Of a stretch of DNA of 64,000 nt, positions 52,631 through 60,148 are shown piece after piece; the stretch's first letter is position 1; each line of letters starts with the position of its first letter. The stretch is from Janibacter sp. CX7 (GTDB taxonomy: Bacteria > Actinomycetota > Actinomycetes > Actinomycetales > Dermatophilaceae). The stretch lies in contig NZ_CP101464.1 in assembly GCF_024362365.1 (NCBI RefSeq), positions 2,852,001-2,916,000 on the forward strand, written 5' to 3'. The notes under the pieces were generated by a model, which was not told the DNA's origin, made no database searches, and saw nothing but the letters and a program-made list of their open reading frames with translations. The translations under genes and the position numbers were made by a program.

Positions 52631-53254
52631 GTGCACCGCCCCCGCCACACCCTCGCGGCACCGCTCGCCACGCTGAGCGCCGCCGCCGTCGCCCTCTCCA
52701 TGACCGCCGCGGCCACCCCGGCCTCGGCCCTGACCGCCGCTCCATCGGCCACCGGACCCATCCACTACGACGACGGCGCGGTCGCCCTGCCGATCAGCCC
52801 TCAGGCCCAGGAGCAGTCCAACTGGTGCTGGGCCGCGACCGGCGGCACGATCGCCGCCTACGCCGGGCGCTCGGTCAACCAGAACACCTTCTGCAACCTC
52901 GCCTTCGGCCGCTCGACCGGCACCCAGTGCCCCAACTCGCAGGCCACCCTGGCCAACGACCAGCAGGCCTTCTCCGCCCTCGGGATCCGCCCCGGCAGCT
53001 ACATCAACGGGCGCCTGAGCTACTCCGGCATCTCGTCGGAGATCCAGGGCAACCGCCCCGTCCTCACGCGCATCCAGTGGAGCTCCGGCGGCGGCCACAT
53101 GATGGTCATCAGCGGTTATCGCCCGAGCGACTCGACGATCGAGTGGTACGACCCGTGGCCGAGCAGCCAGCGGCTCAACGTCGGCGCGTACTCCTACTAC
53201 CTCGACAACTGGAACTTCTCGTGGACGCACTCGCTCTCGCGGATCGGAGCCTGA
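52631..53254 (+). CDS. Secreted papain-like cysteine protease (C70/AvrRpt2-type)
   Basis: A 207-residue precursor. A signal peptide of about 34 residues ends at an AxA-type site (TPASA). The mature protein has the C70 signature SNWCWAATGGTIAAYAG with the catalytic Cys, His in GGHMMVISGY and Asp in IEWYDPWPSS. GTG start follows GAGGAGGACCC, a strong ribosome site. Secreted C70-type proteases are known as effectors in plant pathogens; a role in a soil actinobacterium is unknown. A membrane-anchored partner gene starts 2 bp later. Confidence 0.83.
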   Translation: MHRPRHTLAAPLATLSAAAVALSMTAAATPASALTAAPSATGPIHYDDGAVALPISPQAQEQSNWCWAATGGTIAAYAGRSVNQNTFCNLAFGRSTGTQCPNSQATLANDQQAFSALGIRPGSYINGRLSYSGISSEIQGNRPVLTRIQWSSGGGHMMVISGYRPSDSTIEWYDPWPSSQRLNVGAYSYYLDNWNFSWTHSLSRIGA

Positions 53255-53256
53255 CG

Positions 53257-54060
53257 ATGACCCCCTTCGTCCGCCTGATGACCGCCGGCGCCGCTGCAGG
53301 CGTCCTCCTCACCCTCGGGGTCCCGGCCGCGCACGCCGACGGCTCCGAGCCCACCCCCCTGCGCGCCGCGGACCGAGCGGCCGCGACCCGGGCGGCCGGC
53401 AGCGACCCGGGCCTGGACCTGGCCCGACGCGTCGCCACGCTCGAGCGGGGGCAGACCGCGCCACACACCGGCGCCGGTCGCGTGCCGGCGGCGGGCGGGG
53501 CCACCCCCCGCGTCGTCGCCGGCACCACCACCGAGGTGCACGTGCTCGCCCGCGACTTCGTCGCCGAGGGCACCGGCCCGGTCGGCGACCTCGGCTACGT
53601 CGCGACGACGGCCCGGGTCGACGAGCAGCTCGTCTCGGTGTGGACCACCCGGACGAAGGGAGGTGCCTGGCGAGCCGTCAACGCCGCGACCGGCGACGTC
53701 GAGGCGAGCATGGCCCGCCGGGCCGGGTCCGCCGCGCTGCTCAGCGAGCCGCAGGTCGGTGCCTGGTACGCGGTGACCAACGACCGGGTCCGCCCGCTCA
53801 ACGGCGAAGCACGCAAGGTCGTCGGCGGCGGGATGAGCCTCGAGGACTACCAGCAGGTCGTCCACGAGCGCTATGCCGACAAGCTGCCGGGCAGCGACTA
53901 CGACGAGTCAGGCGCCGCAGGGGGATTCGAGCCCGCGTCGGCCCCGGTGACCACTCCCGGGGACGACGCGCCTCCACGGTCCGGGGTGCTCGCCGGCATC
54001 GGCGGGATCGGGCTGCTCGCAGCCGGCCTGCTCGTCCGTCGTCGGCGGTCGCACACCTGA
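53257..54060 (+). CDS. Secreted, C-terminally membrane-anchored protein next to the C70-type protease
   Basis: A 267-residue protein with a signal peptide (MTPFVRLMTAGAAAGVLLTL, cleavage near AHADG), an unrecognised extracellular domain and a C-terminal helix (VLAGIGGIGLLAAGLLV) followed by RRRRS. The helix-plus-Arg end resembles a sortase-type tail, but no LPxTG is seen. It starts 2 bp after the protease stop, so the pair is co-translated. It may be an inhibitor, propeptide or surface receptor for the protease. Its last 153 bp overlap the antisense end of the monooxygenase gene. Confidence 0.75.
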   Translation: MTPFVRLMTAGAAAGVLLTLGVPAAHADGSEPTPLRAADRAAATRAAGSDPGLDLARRVATLERGQTAPHTGAGRVPAAGGATPRVVAGTTTEVHVLARDFVAEGTGPVGDLGYVATTARVDEQLVSVWTTRTKGGAWRAVNAATGDVEASMARRAGSAALLSEPQVGAWYAVTNDRVRPLNGEARKVVGGGMSLEDYQQVVHERYADKLPGSDYDESGAAGGFEPASAPVTTPGDDAPPRSGVLAGIGGIGLLAAGLLVRRRRSHT

Positions 54061-55650
54061 GCCCAGCCCCTCCCTCTTCGCATCTGCTGAAGGAAATGCG
54101 ACGGGGGTGCGCACGAGCAGCAGCGCGTGGCCGAAGGCCGGGTCGCTCGGCCACGGCGTGTCGACGAGCTCGACGGGCAGCACCGAGTCGAGCAGCGGGC
54201 CGGCCTCGACCGTCGGGTCCAGCCGCAGCAGCGTGTAGGCCGGGCCGAGCCGGTCGAGGATGCTCGTTCCGTCGACCTCGAGGTGCGGCAGGCGACACCC
54301 CGGCACCGTCGAGGGCGTGTGCGAGCCCATGTCGTAGGCCGGCGCCTCTTCGCCATCACCCACGATGATCGGCGAGTCGGCGTAGTAGTAGCCGAAGTTC
54401 AGCCCCTCGGGAGACATCTGCGGCAGGTTGATGTCGAAGAGCCGCCGCCCCAGACGCCGGCGCAGCAGCCGGCCGACGAGGCCGGGCGAGGCGATGACGG
54501 GTGGCACGGAGCGGCCCGACATCGCCGCGAGATTTTCCTCGACCTTGCTCATGGCAAACCGCGAGACCTGCTCCGTGATCGGCTGCCTCTCGGCCTCGTA
54601 GGCGTCGATGATCGCGGGGTCGGCCCAGCCGTCGACCACCGCGCACAGCAGCCACGACAGGTGCACGGCGTCGGCGATCCCCGCATTCATCCCGTAGCCC
54701 GCGAAGGGCACCCAGAGGTGCGCCGCGTCGCCGGCGACGAAGACCCGCCGATCGCGGAAGCGGTCGGCGACGAGTCGGCGCGCGACCCAGTCCTCCTGCC
54801 GGACCACGTCGAAGGGGAAGTCCGCCCCGACCCCGAGGACGTCACGGATCGACTGGTCGGGGTCGAGGACGTCGAAGTCGCTCTCCCCGGCGGGCAGGGC
54901 CCGGTGCACGAGCCACAGGTCCTCGCCGTCGATGGCGACGACATTGCCCCGGACCTTGTGGTTGACGACCCACGTCATCCACGCCGGCCGTCGGTCGACG
55001 AAGAGGTCCTTGACCGCGGACGAGCGGATGAGGCTCGTGCGGGTGCGCCCGATCTCGGCGTCGCCGACGAGGCGGGCACCGATCGCCTTGCGCACCCGGC
55101 TCGACCCGCCGTCGCAGCCGACGAGGTAGTCCGCCCGCAGGTCCCGGTCCTCACCCGCGTCCAGGTCACGACAGGTGACGGTCACGCCCCCTTCGTCCTG
55201 GGTGAAGGAGACGAGCTCGGTGCGGGGCATGAACCGCACGCCCGGCAGCGACAGCAGACGCTCGCGCAGGATCGGCTCGAGCCACAGCTGCGACTCGCGG
55301 ACCATCGGCTCCGGCGTCGGCCAGTCGCTGTCGTGGAATCCGGGCTGCGAGCGCTCGGCCCGCGACGGCATGGTGATGCGCGTCAGCTCGGGCCCGGACA
55401 GGCTCGTCGCGTAGACCGTGTCGGTCGGGTAGTCGTCGGTCAGGCCCGCGCCCCGCACCCGGTCGGCGATGCCGAAGCGGCGGAAGGTCTCCATCGTGCG
55501 GGCGGCGATGGTGTTGCACTTCGCGTCCGGCGGGTCGTCGGCGGCCCGGGCCTCGAGGACGATGACCTGCGCGCCGCGCATCGCGGCGTCGATGGCCAGG
55601 CAGGTGCCGACGGGGCCGGCACCGGAGACGATGATCTGCGCGTCGCTCAT
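53908..55650 (-). CDS. FAD-dependent aromatic hydroxylase (MhpA/PheA-like) with displaced C-terminus
   Basis: A flavin monooxygenase with FAD motifs IIVSGAGPVGTCLAIDA, YLVGCDGGSSRVRKAIG and VFVAGDAAHLWVPFAGYGM. Homologues of this class hydroxylate phenolic substrates using NAD(P)H. The conserved C-terminus stops after GHALLLVR, where homologues continue with a short xPDxHVAWR-type end; here it runs into a hairpin repeat and then 66 or so unrelated residues antisense to the neighbouring gene. The stop at 53908 is thus accidental. First step of the pathway with the dioxygenase and hydrolase upstream; 4-bp overlap with the former. Confidence 0.85.
   Translation of the reverse strand: MSDAQIIVSGAGPVGTCLAIDAAMRGAQVIVLEARAADDPPDAKCNTIAARTMETFRRFGIADRVRGAGLTDDYPTDTVYATSLSGPELTRITMPSRAERSQPGFHDSDWPTPEPMVRESQLWLEPILRERLLSLPGVRFMPRTELVSFTQDEGGVTVTCRDLDAGEDRDLRADYLVGCDGGSSRVRKAIGARLVGDAEIGRTRTSLIRSSAVKDLFVDRRPAWMTWVVNHKVRGNVVAIDGEDLWLVHRALPAGESDFDVLDPDQSIRDVLGVGADFPFDVVRQEDWVARRLVADRFRDRRVFVAGDAAHLWVPFAGYGMNAGIADAVHLSWLLCAVVDGWADPAIIDAYEAERQPITEQVSRFAMSKVEENLAAMSGRSVPPVIASPGLVGRLLRRRLGRRLFDINLPQMSPEGLNFGYYYADSPIIVGDGEEAPAYDMGSHTPSTVPGCRLPHLEVDGTSILDRLGPAYTLLRLDPTVEAGPLLDSVLPVELVDTPWPSDPAFGHALLLVRTPVAFPSADAKREGLGSGVRPPTTDEQAGCEQPDPADAGEHPGPWRRVVPGSGHRGRRGLESPCGA
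54073..54107. repeat. Hairpin related to the Ktr terminator, inside the monooxygenase 3' end
   Basis: TCGCATCTGCTGAAGGAAATGCGA is flanked by CCCTCT and CGGGGG, a diverged copy of the hairpin at 51470-51505. It falls where the monooxygenase's conserved C-terminus should continue and marks the point of divergence. Confidence 0.6.
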
Positions 55651-56648
55651 CGCGCGCCTCCACTCAGCTCGGGGACGGTGATCTCCTGCTCGCGGGCGCT
55701 GGCGAACGCCTGGCGGAACTGGCCGAGCTTCGTCAGGACGGTCTCGCCGACCGGGGTGTGACCCCAGATCGAGATGCCCTGGTGCGTCGTCGGCTCCCAG
55801 GTCGCCTCGACCTCGGGGGTGATGAGGACCGGGTTCCACCCGACCTCCCACTCGAAGCCCGACGGCGTCTGGCAGTAGTAGGACAGCTCGCGGTCGTTGG
55901 TGTGCTGGCCGACGTCCCACACCATGCGGAAGCCGAGGTCGGTCACCCGCCCGTGGGACGCGAGCAGGTCGTCGAGCGTCGCGACCTGCGTGTTGAGGTG
56001 CTGGATGCTCGTGCGCACCGGGTCGAGCGGCAGCCCCCGCAGGTTGGCCACGGCGATCGAGTGGTGCCGCTCGTTGACCCTCAGGAAGCGGATCTTCAGG
56101 GTCAGCCCGCTGATCGTCTCGTCGATGTAGTCGGTGAGTCGGGCATCGAAGACCCTTGCGTAGTAACGGTGCAGGGCCGGCGCGTCCTTCGTCGTGATCG
56201 CCAGGTGCCCCATGCCGGAGTCTCCGGTGACGAACTGCGAGATCTGCATCTGCAGCGGTGCCGTCGCGCGAAGGGGGGTCGTGAAGATCTCGGTGGCGAC
56301 CCCCTTCGGCCCGGGGAAGCGCCACAGCCGCTCGACGCCGCGCAGGGCGCACTCCTCGTCGGTGCCCTCCTCGACCGGCAGGCCGGCTGCGGTCACCCGG
56401 GCGAGGATCGCGTCGAATGTCTCGTGGTCGTCGACGAGCCAGCCGACCGCGGTGACGTCCTCGGCGGGACCACGCTGCAGCAGGAAGCGGCACTCGTGGT
56501 CGTCGAGGCGGAAGCGCATCGTCTCGCGGGTCAGCTCGTCGACGTGCAGCCCGATCGCGTCGGCGCCGAAGCGCCGCCAGTCGGTGAAGCGCTGCGTCTC
56601 GAGGACGGTGTAGCCGAGGTGGACGCGGCCGAAGACGTCGGTGCTCAT
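55647..56648 (-). CDS. Extradiol ring-cleavage dioxygenase (BphC/HsaC-type, VOC fold)
   Basis: A 333-residue two-domain type I extradiol dioxygenase. The 2-His-1-Glu iron site is complete: His in GMGHLAITTKD, His in SIQHLNTQVA and Glu in FEWEVGW. It opens catechol-type rings next to the hydroxyls (meta cleavage). It overlaps the hydroxylase and hydrolase genes by 4 bp on each side, giving one operon. Which catechol is used (biphenyl-, steroid- or phenylpropanoid-like) cannot be told. Confidence 0.92.
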   Translation of the reverse strand: MSTDVFGRVHLGYTVLETQRFTDWRRFGADAIGLHVDELTRETMRFRLDDHECRFLLQRGPAEDVTAVGWLVDDHETFDAILARVTAAGLPVEEGTDEECALRGVERLWRFPGPKGVATEIFTTPLRATAPLQMQISQFVTGDSGMGHLAITTKDAPALHRYYARVFDARLTDYIDETISGLTLKIRFLRVNERHHSIAVANLRGLPLDPVRTSIQHLNTQVATLDDLLASHGRVTDLGFRMVWDVGQHTNDRELSYYCQTPSGFEWEVGWNPVLITPEVEATWEPTTHQGISIWGHTPVGETVLTKLGQFRQAFASAREQEITVPELSGGAR

Positions 56649-57538
56649 GCGTGCCTCCGGATGTGCTCGATCGCCAGGGCGTTGAAGCGCTCGGCCTGCT
56701 CCCACTGCGCCCAGTGACCGGTGCGCGACCACATGACGAGGTCGCAGCGCGGCATCGTGCGGGCCAGACGCGGCCCGCCGCTCGGCCGGTTGACCTTGTC
56801 CTCCGTGCCCCAGACGACGAGTGTCGGCACCTGGCACTCGGCGAGCCGGCGGTCGCGGGACAGGTCCATCCGGACGAGGGTGCGCAGGGCGGCCGGGCCG
56901 GGGTCGGGGCGACGTAGCGGCGGGTCGGCGACGACCTCGGGGTCGAGGCTGGCCGCGTGGCGCAGGTCGATGAGCTCGTCGGGGATGCTCGCCCCGTCGA
57001 AGACGAGGAAGTCACGGATGAAGCTCGCGAGCTTGTCGCGGGTCGGGCCCTCGTCGGAGTAGTAGGAGAGCAGCGCGTTGAGTCCCGGGGTCGGCAGGGC
57101 TCGGGTCGTGCCGATGCCGCCGGGGCCCATGAGGAGCAGCGAGCCGACCTTGTCGGGGCGGTCGAGGGCCAGGCGAAGGGCGGCGGCCCCGCCGTAGGAG
57201 TTGCCGACGAGGTGGGCGCTGCCCAGGTCGAGCGCGTCGACGAGCTGCCGGGTGAAGGCGGCGAGGTCGCCGAAGGGGTCGGCGTGGTCGAGGTGCTTGC
57301 TGGAGCCGCCGTAGCCGGGCATGTCGGGGACGACGACGCGCAGGCCGACAGCGGCGAGGGCGTCGATGTTGCGCGTGTAGTTGGACTCCCCCGTCGCGCC
57401 CGGGCCACCGCCGTGGAGCATCACCACGGGGGTGCCGTCGGCGGGACCGGCCTCGGTGAGGTGGATGTCGCGGGCACCGACGCGGACGGTGCGGTGCGTG
57501 CGCTGGGCGGCCGAGGGGCTGGCTGCTGCGGCGGTCAC
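56645..57538 (-). CDS. Meta-cleavage product hydrolase (BphD/MhpC-type alpha/beta hydrolase)
   Basis: A 297-residue C-C bond hydrolase. The oxyanion motif MLHGGGPGATGESN, nucleophile elbow LVGNSYGGAAALR and catalytic His in RTGHWAQWEQ are the signatures of BphD, MhpC and HsaD. It splits the ring-opened product of the dioxygenase. First gene of the operon on the minus strand, facing a TetR regulator gene across a 90-bp gap with a palindrome. Confidence 0.92.
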   Translation of the reverse strand: MTAAAASPSAAQRTHRTVRVGARDIHLTEAGPADGTPVVMLHGGGPGATGESNYTRNIDALAAVGLRVVVPDMPGYGGSSKHLDHADPFGDLAAFTRQLVDALDLGSAHLVGNSYGGAAALRLALDRPDKVGSLLLMGPGGIGTTRALPTPGLNALLSYYSDEGPTRDKLASFIRDFLVFDGASIPDELIDLRHAASLDPEVVADPPLRRPDPGPAALRTLVRMDLSRDRRLAECQVPTLVVWGTEDKVNRPSGGPRLARTMPRCDLVMWSRTGHWAQWEQAERFNALAIEHIRRHA

Positions 57539-57555
57539 GGGGACTCCCTTCGCTG

Positions 57556-57590
57556 GTGTTACACGTTGTAACTTGAGGCGATGTTACACC
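57556..57590. promoter_or_regulatory. TetR operator candidates between the aromatic operon and its regulator
   Basis: GTTACACGTTGTAAC (57558-57572) is an inverted repeat of GTTACA/TGTAAC with a 3-bp centre. The half-site TGTTACAC recurs at 57583-57590. It lies 20 bp from the hydrolase start and 57 bp from the regulator start, a typical autoregulated divergent operator. Confidence 0.75.
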
Positions 57591-57628
57591 GCGTACGCAG
57601 CAAAGATGAAGGGCCATAGAGTGACCGC

Positions 57629-58249
57629 ATGAGCGCCGACGAGCCGGGCCCCACGACGACCGCCCGCATGCCCTCCGCGCAGCGCCGCGACCAGCTGCTC
57701 GACGTCGCCGAGGACCTCTTCGTCTCACGCGGCTACTCCGCGACCTCGATGGAGGACGTCGCGCGCAGCGCCGGCGTGACCCGGCCGGTCCCCTACCGCC
57801 ACTTCGGGACGAAGGAGGGCGTCTACCTCGCGGTCCTCGAGCGGGCGCGGCGCGAGTACGAGGCGGTCATGGTCGCGGCGATCGACCCCGAGCTGCCGGC
57901 GCGCGAGCAGCTCGTGCGGGTCGGCGACGCCTTCTACTCGGTGCTCGAGGACAGTCCCGGCCGATGGAAGCTGCTCTTCGCGAGCAGCGCCGTGCTGCCC
58001 GTGGAGTTCGAGGAAACCCTTGCGGCACAACGCTTCGAGACGATCGAGATGATCCGGGGACTGCTGGCCCAGCTCGCCCGCCCCGACATCCCGCCGGCTC
58101 GCATCACCGCCGCCGCGCACGCGATGTCGGGCGTCGCCGAGCGCCTCGGCCACTGGTGGCTGGCCGAGCCGTCGCTCACCCGCGGGGAGGTCGTCGAGCA
58201 CTACGCGGACTTCCTCTGGGGCGGCCTGGGCGGCTACGCCCGCGACTGA
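57629..58249 (+). CDS. TetR-family regulator of the aromatic operon
   Basis: A 206-residue TetR protein. The helix-turn-helix is LFVSRGYSATSMEDVARSAGVTRPVPYRHF, and the C-terminal helical ligand domain is about residues 65-200. Divergent from the meta-cleavage operon with palindromic half-sites in the gap, so it is its probable repressor; the inducer may be a pathway intermediate. Confidence 0.9.
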   Translation: MSADEPGPTTTARMPSAQRRDQLLDVAEDLFVSRGYSATSMEDVARSAGVTRPVPYRHFGTKEGVYLAVLERARREYEAVMVAAIDPELPAREQLVRVGDAFYSVLEDSPGRWKLLFASSAVLPVEFEETLAAQRFETIEMIRGLLAQLARPDIPPARITAAAHAMSGVAERLGHWWLAEPSLTRGEVVEHYADFLWGGLGGYARD

Positions 58250-58258
58250 CGCCGCGGG

Positions 58259-58759
58259 TCAGTCGATCCGACGGGCCATCCACACCTCGTCGATGTAGCG
58301 CCCGTCGATGAGGTACTCCTCGCGCAGGAAGGCCTCGATCTCGAAGCCGCACCGCTCGAAGAGGCTGCGCGCGCGCTCGTTGGTGCCCAGGACGCGCAGC
58401 ACGACCTTGCGCGCGCCGCGCTGCCGGGCCTCCTCGACCGCGGCCTCGACGAGGCGTCGCCCCACTCCGCGGCGCTGGTAGTGCGGGTCGACGGCGAGAC
58501 CGGTGATCTCGAGGACGTGCGCCCGGGTCGGCGGGAAGTGCGCCAGCCCGAGGAAGCGGACGAACCCGCTCTGGACATCGCCCGACTCGGCGACGAGCAC
58601 GTCGCGCGGGCGGGTGCGGTCGCCCAAGAAGTGGTAGCCGGAGTAGCGCAGGGGAGGCGAGACGGCAGAGCTGCGCGTGGTCCACGTCGCCAGGTCGATC
58701 CCCCCGAGGACCACGGAGTCCTCGGCCTGGGCCCTGCGCACGGTGATCACCCGGGGCAT
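58259..58759 (-). CDS. GNAT-family N-acetyltransferase (RimI-like)
   Basis: A 166-residue GNAT. The acetyl-CoA loop is QRRGVGRRLVEAAVEEAR and strand 4 is EITGLAVDPHY; VLGTNERARSLFERCGF is the typical RimI-like end. It may acetylate protein N-termini or small molecules. Convergent with the TetR gene, 9 bp apart. Confidence 0.87.
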   Translation of the reverse strand: MPRVITVRRAQAEDSVVLGGIDLATWTTRSSAVSPPLRYSGYHFLGDRTRPRDVLVAESGDVQSGFVRFLGLAHFPPTRAHVLEITGLAVDPHYQRRGVGRRLVEAAVEEARQRGARKVVLRVLGTNERARSLFERCGFEIEAFLREEYLIDGRYIDEVWMARRID

Positions 58760-58879
58760 CGTGCCAGTGAGCGACCGCTCAGCGGGGGGTACGTCGACAA
58801 CGACATCATCACCTCCGCCGAGCGGCTCGACGGGCGCCCTCGTGGCCCGATGACCACCTCACGCGCCCGCGCTGGTGGA

Positions 58880-58896
58880 ATACCTCTGGGGGGTAT
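58880..58896. promoter_or_regulatory. CsoR-type operator 1 upstream of copZ
   Basis: ATACCTCTGGGGGGTAT. Its reverse complement is almost identical to operator 2, so the two face each other. It matches the ATA-GC tract-TAT form of the csoR operator. Confidence 0.8.
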
Positions 58897-58912
58897 ATGG
58901 TTGGCCTGTCAG

Positions 58913-58929
58913 ATACCCCCTAGAGGTAC
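58913..58929. promoter_or_regulatory. CsoR-type operator 2 upstream of copZ
   Basis: ATACCCCCTAGAGGTAC, starting 37 bp before the copZ ATG. It differs at two positions from the reverse complement of operator 1. Two sites suggest cooperative CsoR repression of the copZ operon. Confidence 0.8.
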
Positions 58930-58949
58930 ACCGAAGAGAGGAACCCACG

Positions 58950-59159
58950 ATGAGCGCGACCACCACCGAGTACCAGGTGACCGGCATGACCTGCGGCCAC
59001 TGCGAGATGTCCGTCCGCGAAGAGGTCAGCGAGATCCCCGGCGCCGAGGTCGTCGACGTGAGCTCCGCGACCGGCAAGCTCGTCGTCTCCGGTGACGTCG
59101 ACGACGCGGCCGTCATCGCCGCCGTCACCGAGGCCGGCTACACGGCCGCCAAGGCCTGA
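58950..59159 (+). CDS. copZ: CopZ-type copper chaperone
   Basis: A 69-residue single heavy-metal-associated domain with MTCGHCEMSV, the Cu(I)-binding CxxC. It hands cytosolic Cu(I) to the CopA pump encoded downstream. ATG follows GAGAGGAACCCACG. Two inverted CsoR operators upstream place it under copper control. The next gene starts 2 bp after its stop. Confidence 0.93.
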   Translation: MSATTTEYQVTGMTCGHCEMSVREEVSEIPGAEVVDVSSATGKLVVSGDVDDAAVIAAVTEAGYTAAKA

Positions 59160-59161
59160 CG

Positions 59162-60148
59162 ATGAACGCCCCGACCCGTCTCGGTCTCTTCGGTCTCGTC
59201 CTCGCGGTCGTCTTCGCGCTCGCCGCGGTCACGGCCCGCACGGTCGTTCCCGAGGAGACCGCGCGGGGCTGGGCGCAGGAGAGCACCACCCACGGCGGCG
59301 AGCACGCCTCCCCTTCGGACGACGGCACCGGTGACGCCGACGACGAGCACTCCGCCCACGACGGCGCCGCCGCACCCGCGGGCCTGTCGCTGGAGCAGGA
59401 CGGCTACCGCCTCACCGGCGTCTCCGCCCCGACCGAGGTCGACGAGCGCGGCCGCCTCGAGCTGACGGTCACCGACGCCGACGGCGACCCGGTCACCGAC
59501 TACTCCGTCGAGCACGAGGAGGAGCTGCACCTGATCGTCGTGCGCAGCGACGGCCAGCACTTCCGCCACGTCCATCCGCAGCGCGCCGCCGACGGCACGT
59601 GGTCGCTGCCGTGGACCTGGCAGGCGGCGGGCACCTACCGCCTCTACGCCGACACCACCCCGTCCGACGCCGACGAAGGGGTGACCCTCACCTCCACCGT
59701 CGACGTCGCCGGCGACGTCACCCCCACCGCGTCGCAGCCGACCCGCTCCGCGAGCGTCGACGGCCTCGACGTCAGCGTCGAGGGCGACCTCGTGCCCGGC
59801 GAGGAGTCGCGCCTGACCCTGCGGGTCGAGCGCGACGGCGAGCCCGTGACGACGATCGAGCCCTACCTCGGCGCCGCCGGCCACCTCGTCGCCCTGCGCG
59901 AGGGCGACCTGGCCTACCTCCACGTCCACCCCGAGGGCGAGGCGCCCACGGCCGCCGAGCCCGGCGGTCCCGAGATCGACTTCGTCACCACGGCCCCGAC
60001 GCCCGGGCGCTACCTGCTCTACCTCGACGTCAAGGTCGACGGTCAGGTGCACACCGCACCGCTCGTCCTCGACACGGCGGGCAGCAGCCCCGAGGGCAGC
60101 ACCGCCACCCCCAGCACCTCGCACGGAGGCACCGACCATGACCACTGA
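59162..60148 (+). CDS. His-rich, membrane-anchored extracytoplasmic protein of the copper operon
   Basis: A 328-residue protein with an N-terminal helix ([19 protein letters not shown]) that may be an uncleaved anchor or a signal peptide. A His/Asp-rich stretch follows (residues about 42-70), then two related beta domains, each with a GQHFRHVHP or [11 protein letters not shown] motif, and a His-rich end (SHGGTDHDH). The paired HVHP motifs look like metal ligands. Its position between copZ and copA suggests an extracytoplasmic copper-handling role. Catalytic function not known. Its end overlaps copA by 11 bp. Confidence 0.82.
   Translation: MNAPTRLGLFGLVLAVVFALAAVTARTVVPEETARGWAQESTTHGGEHASPSDDGTGDADDEHSAHDGAAAPAGLSLEQDGYRLTGVSAPTEVDERGRLELTVTDADGDPVTDYSVEHEEELHLIVVRSDGQHFRHVHPQRAADGTWSLPWTWQAAGTYRLYADTTPSDADEGVTLTSTVDVAGDVTPTASQPTRSASVDGLDVSVEGDLVPGEESRLTLRVERDGEPVTTIEPYLGAAGHLVALREGDLAYLHVHPEGEAPTAAEPGGPEIDFVTTAPTPGRYLLYLDVKVDGQVHTAPLVLDTAGSSPEGSTATPSTSHGGTDHDH

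Noticed and set aside
53257..54060. Protease partner as an LPxTG sortase substrate
   Set aside because: The hydrophobic helix and Arg tail are present but no LPxTG-like motif precedes them. It is described only as membrane-anchored.
55651..57408. Upstream part of the 1166-residue minus frame continuous with the aromatic hydroxylase
   Set aside because: Only the part from the ATG at 55650 has flavoprotein motifs. The rest is the wrong frame of the dioxygenase and hydrolase genes.
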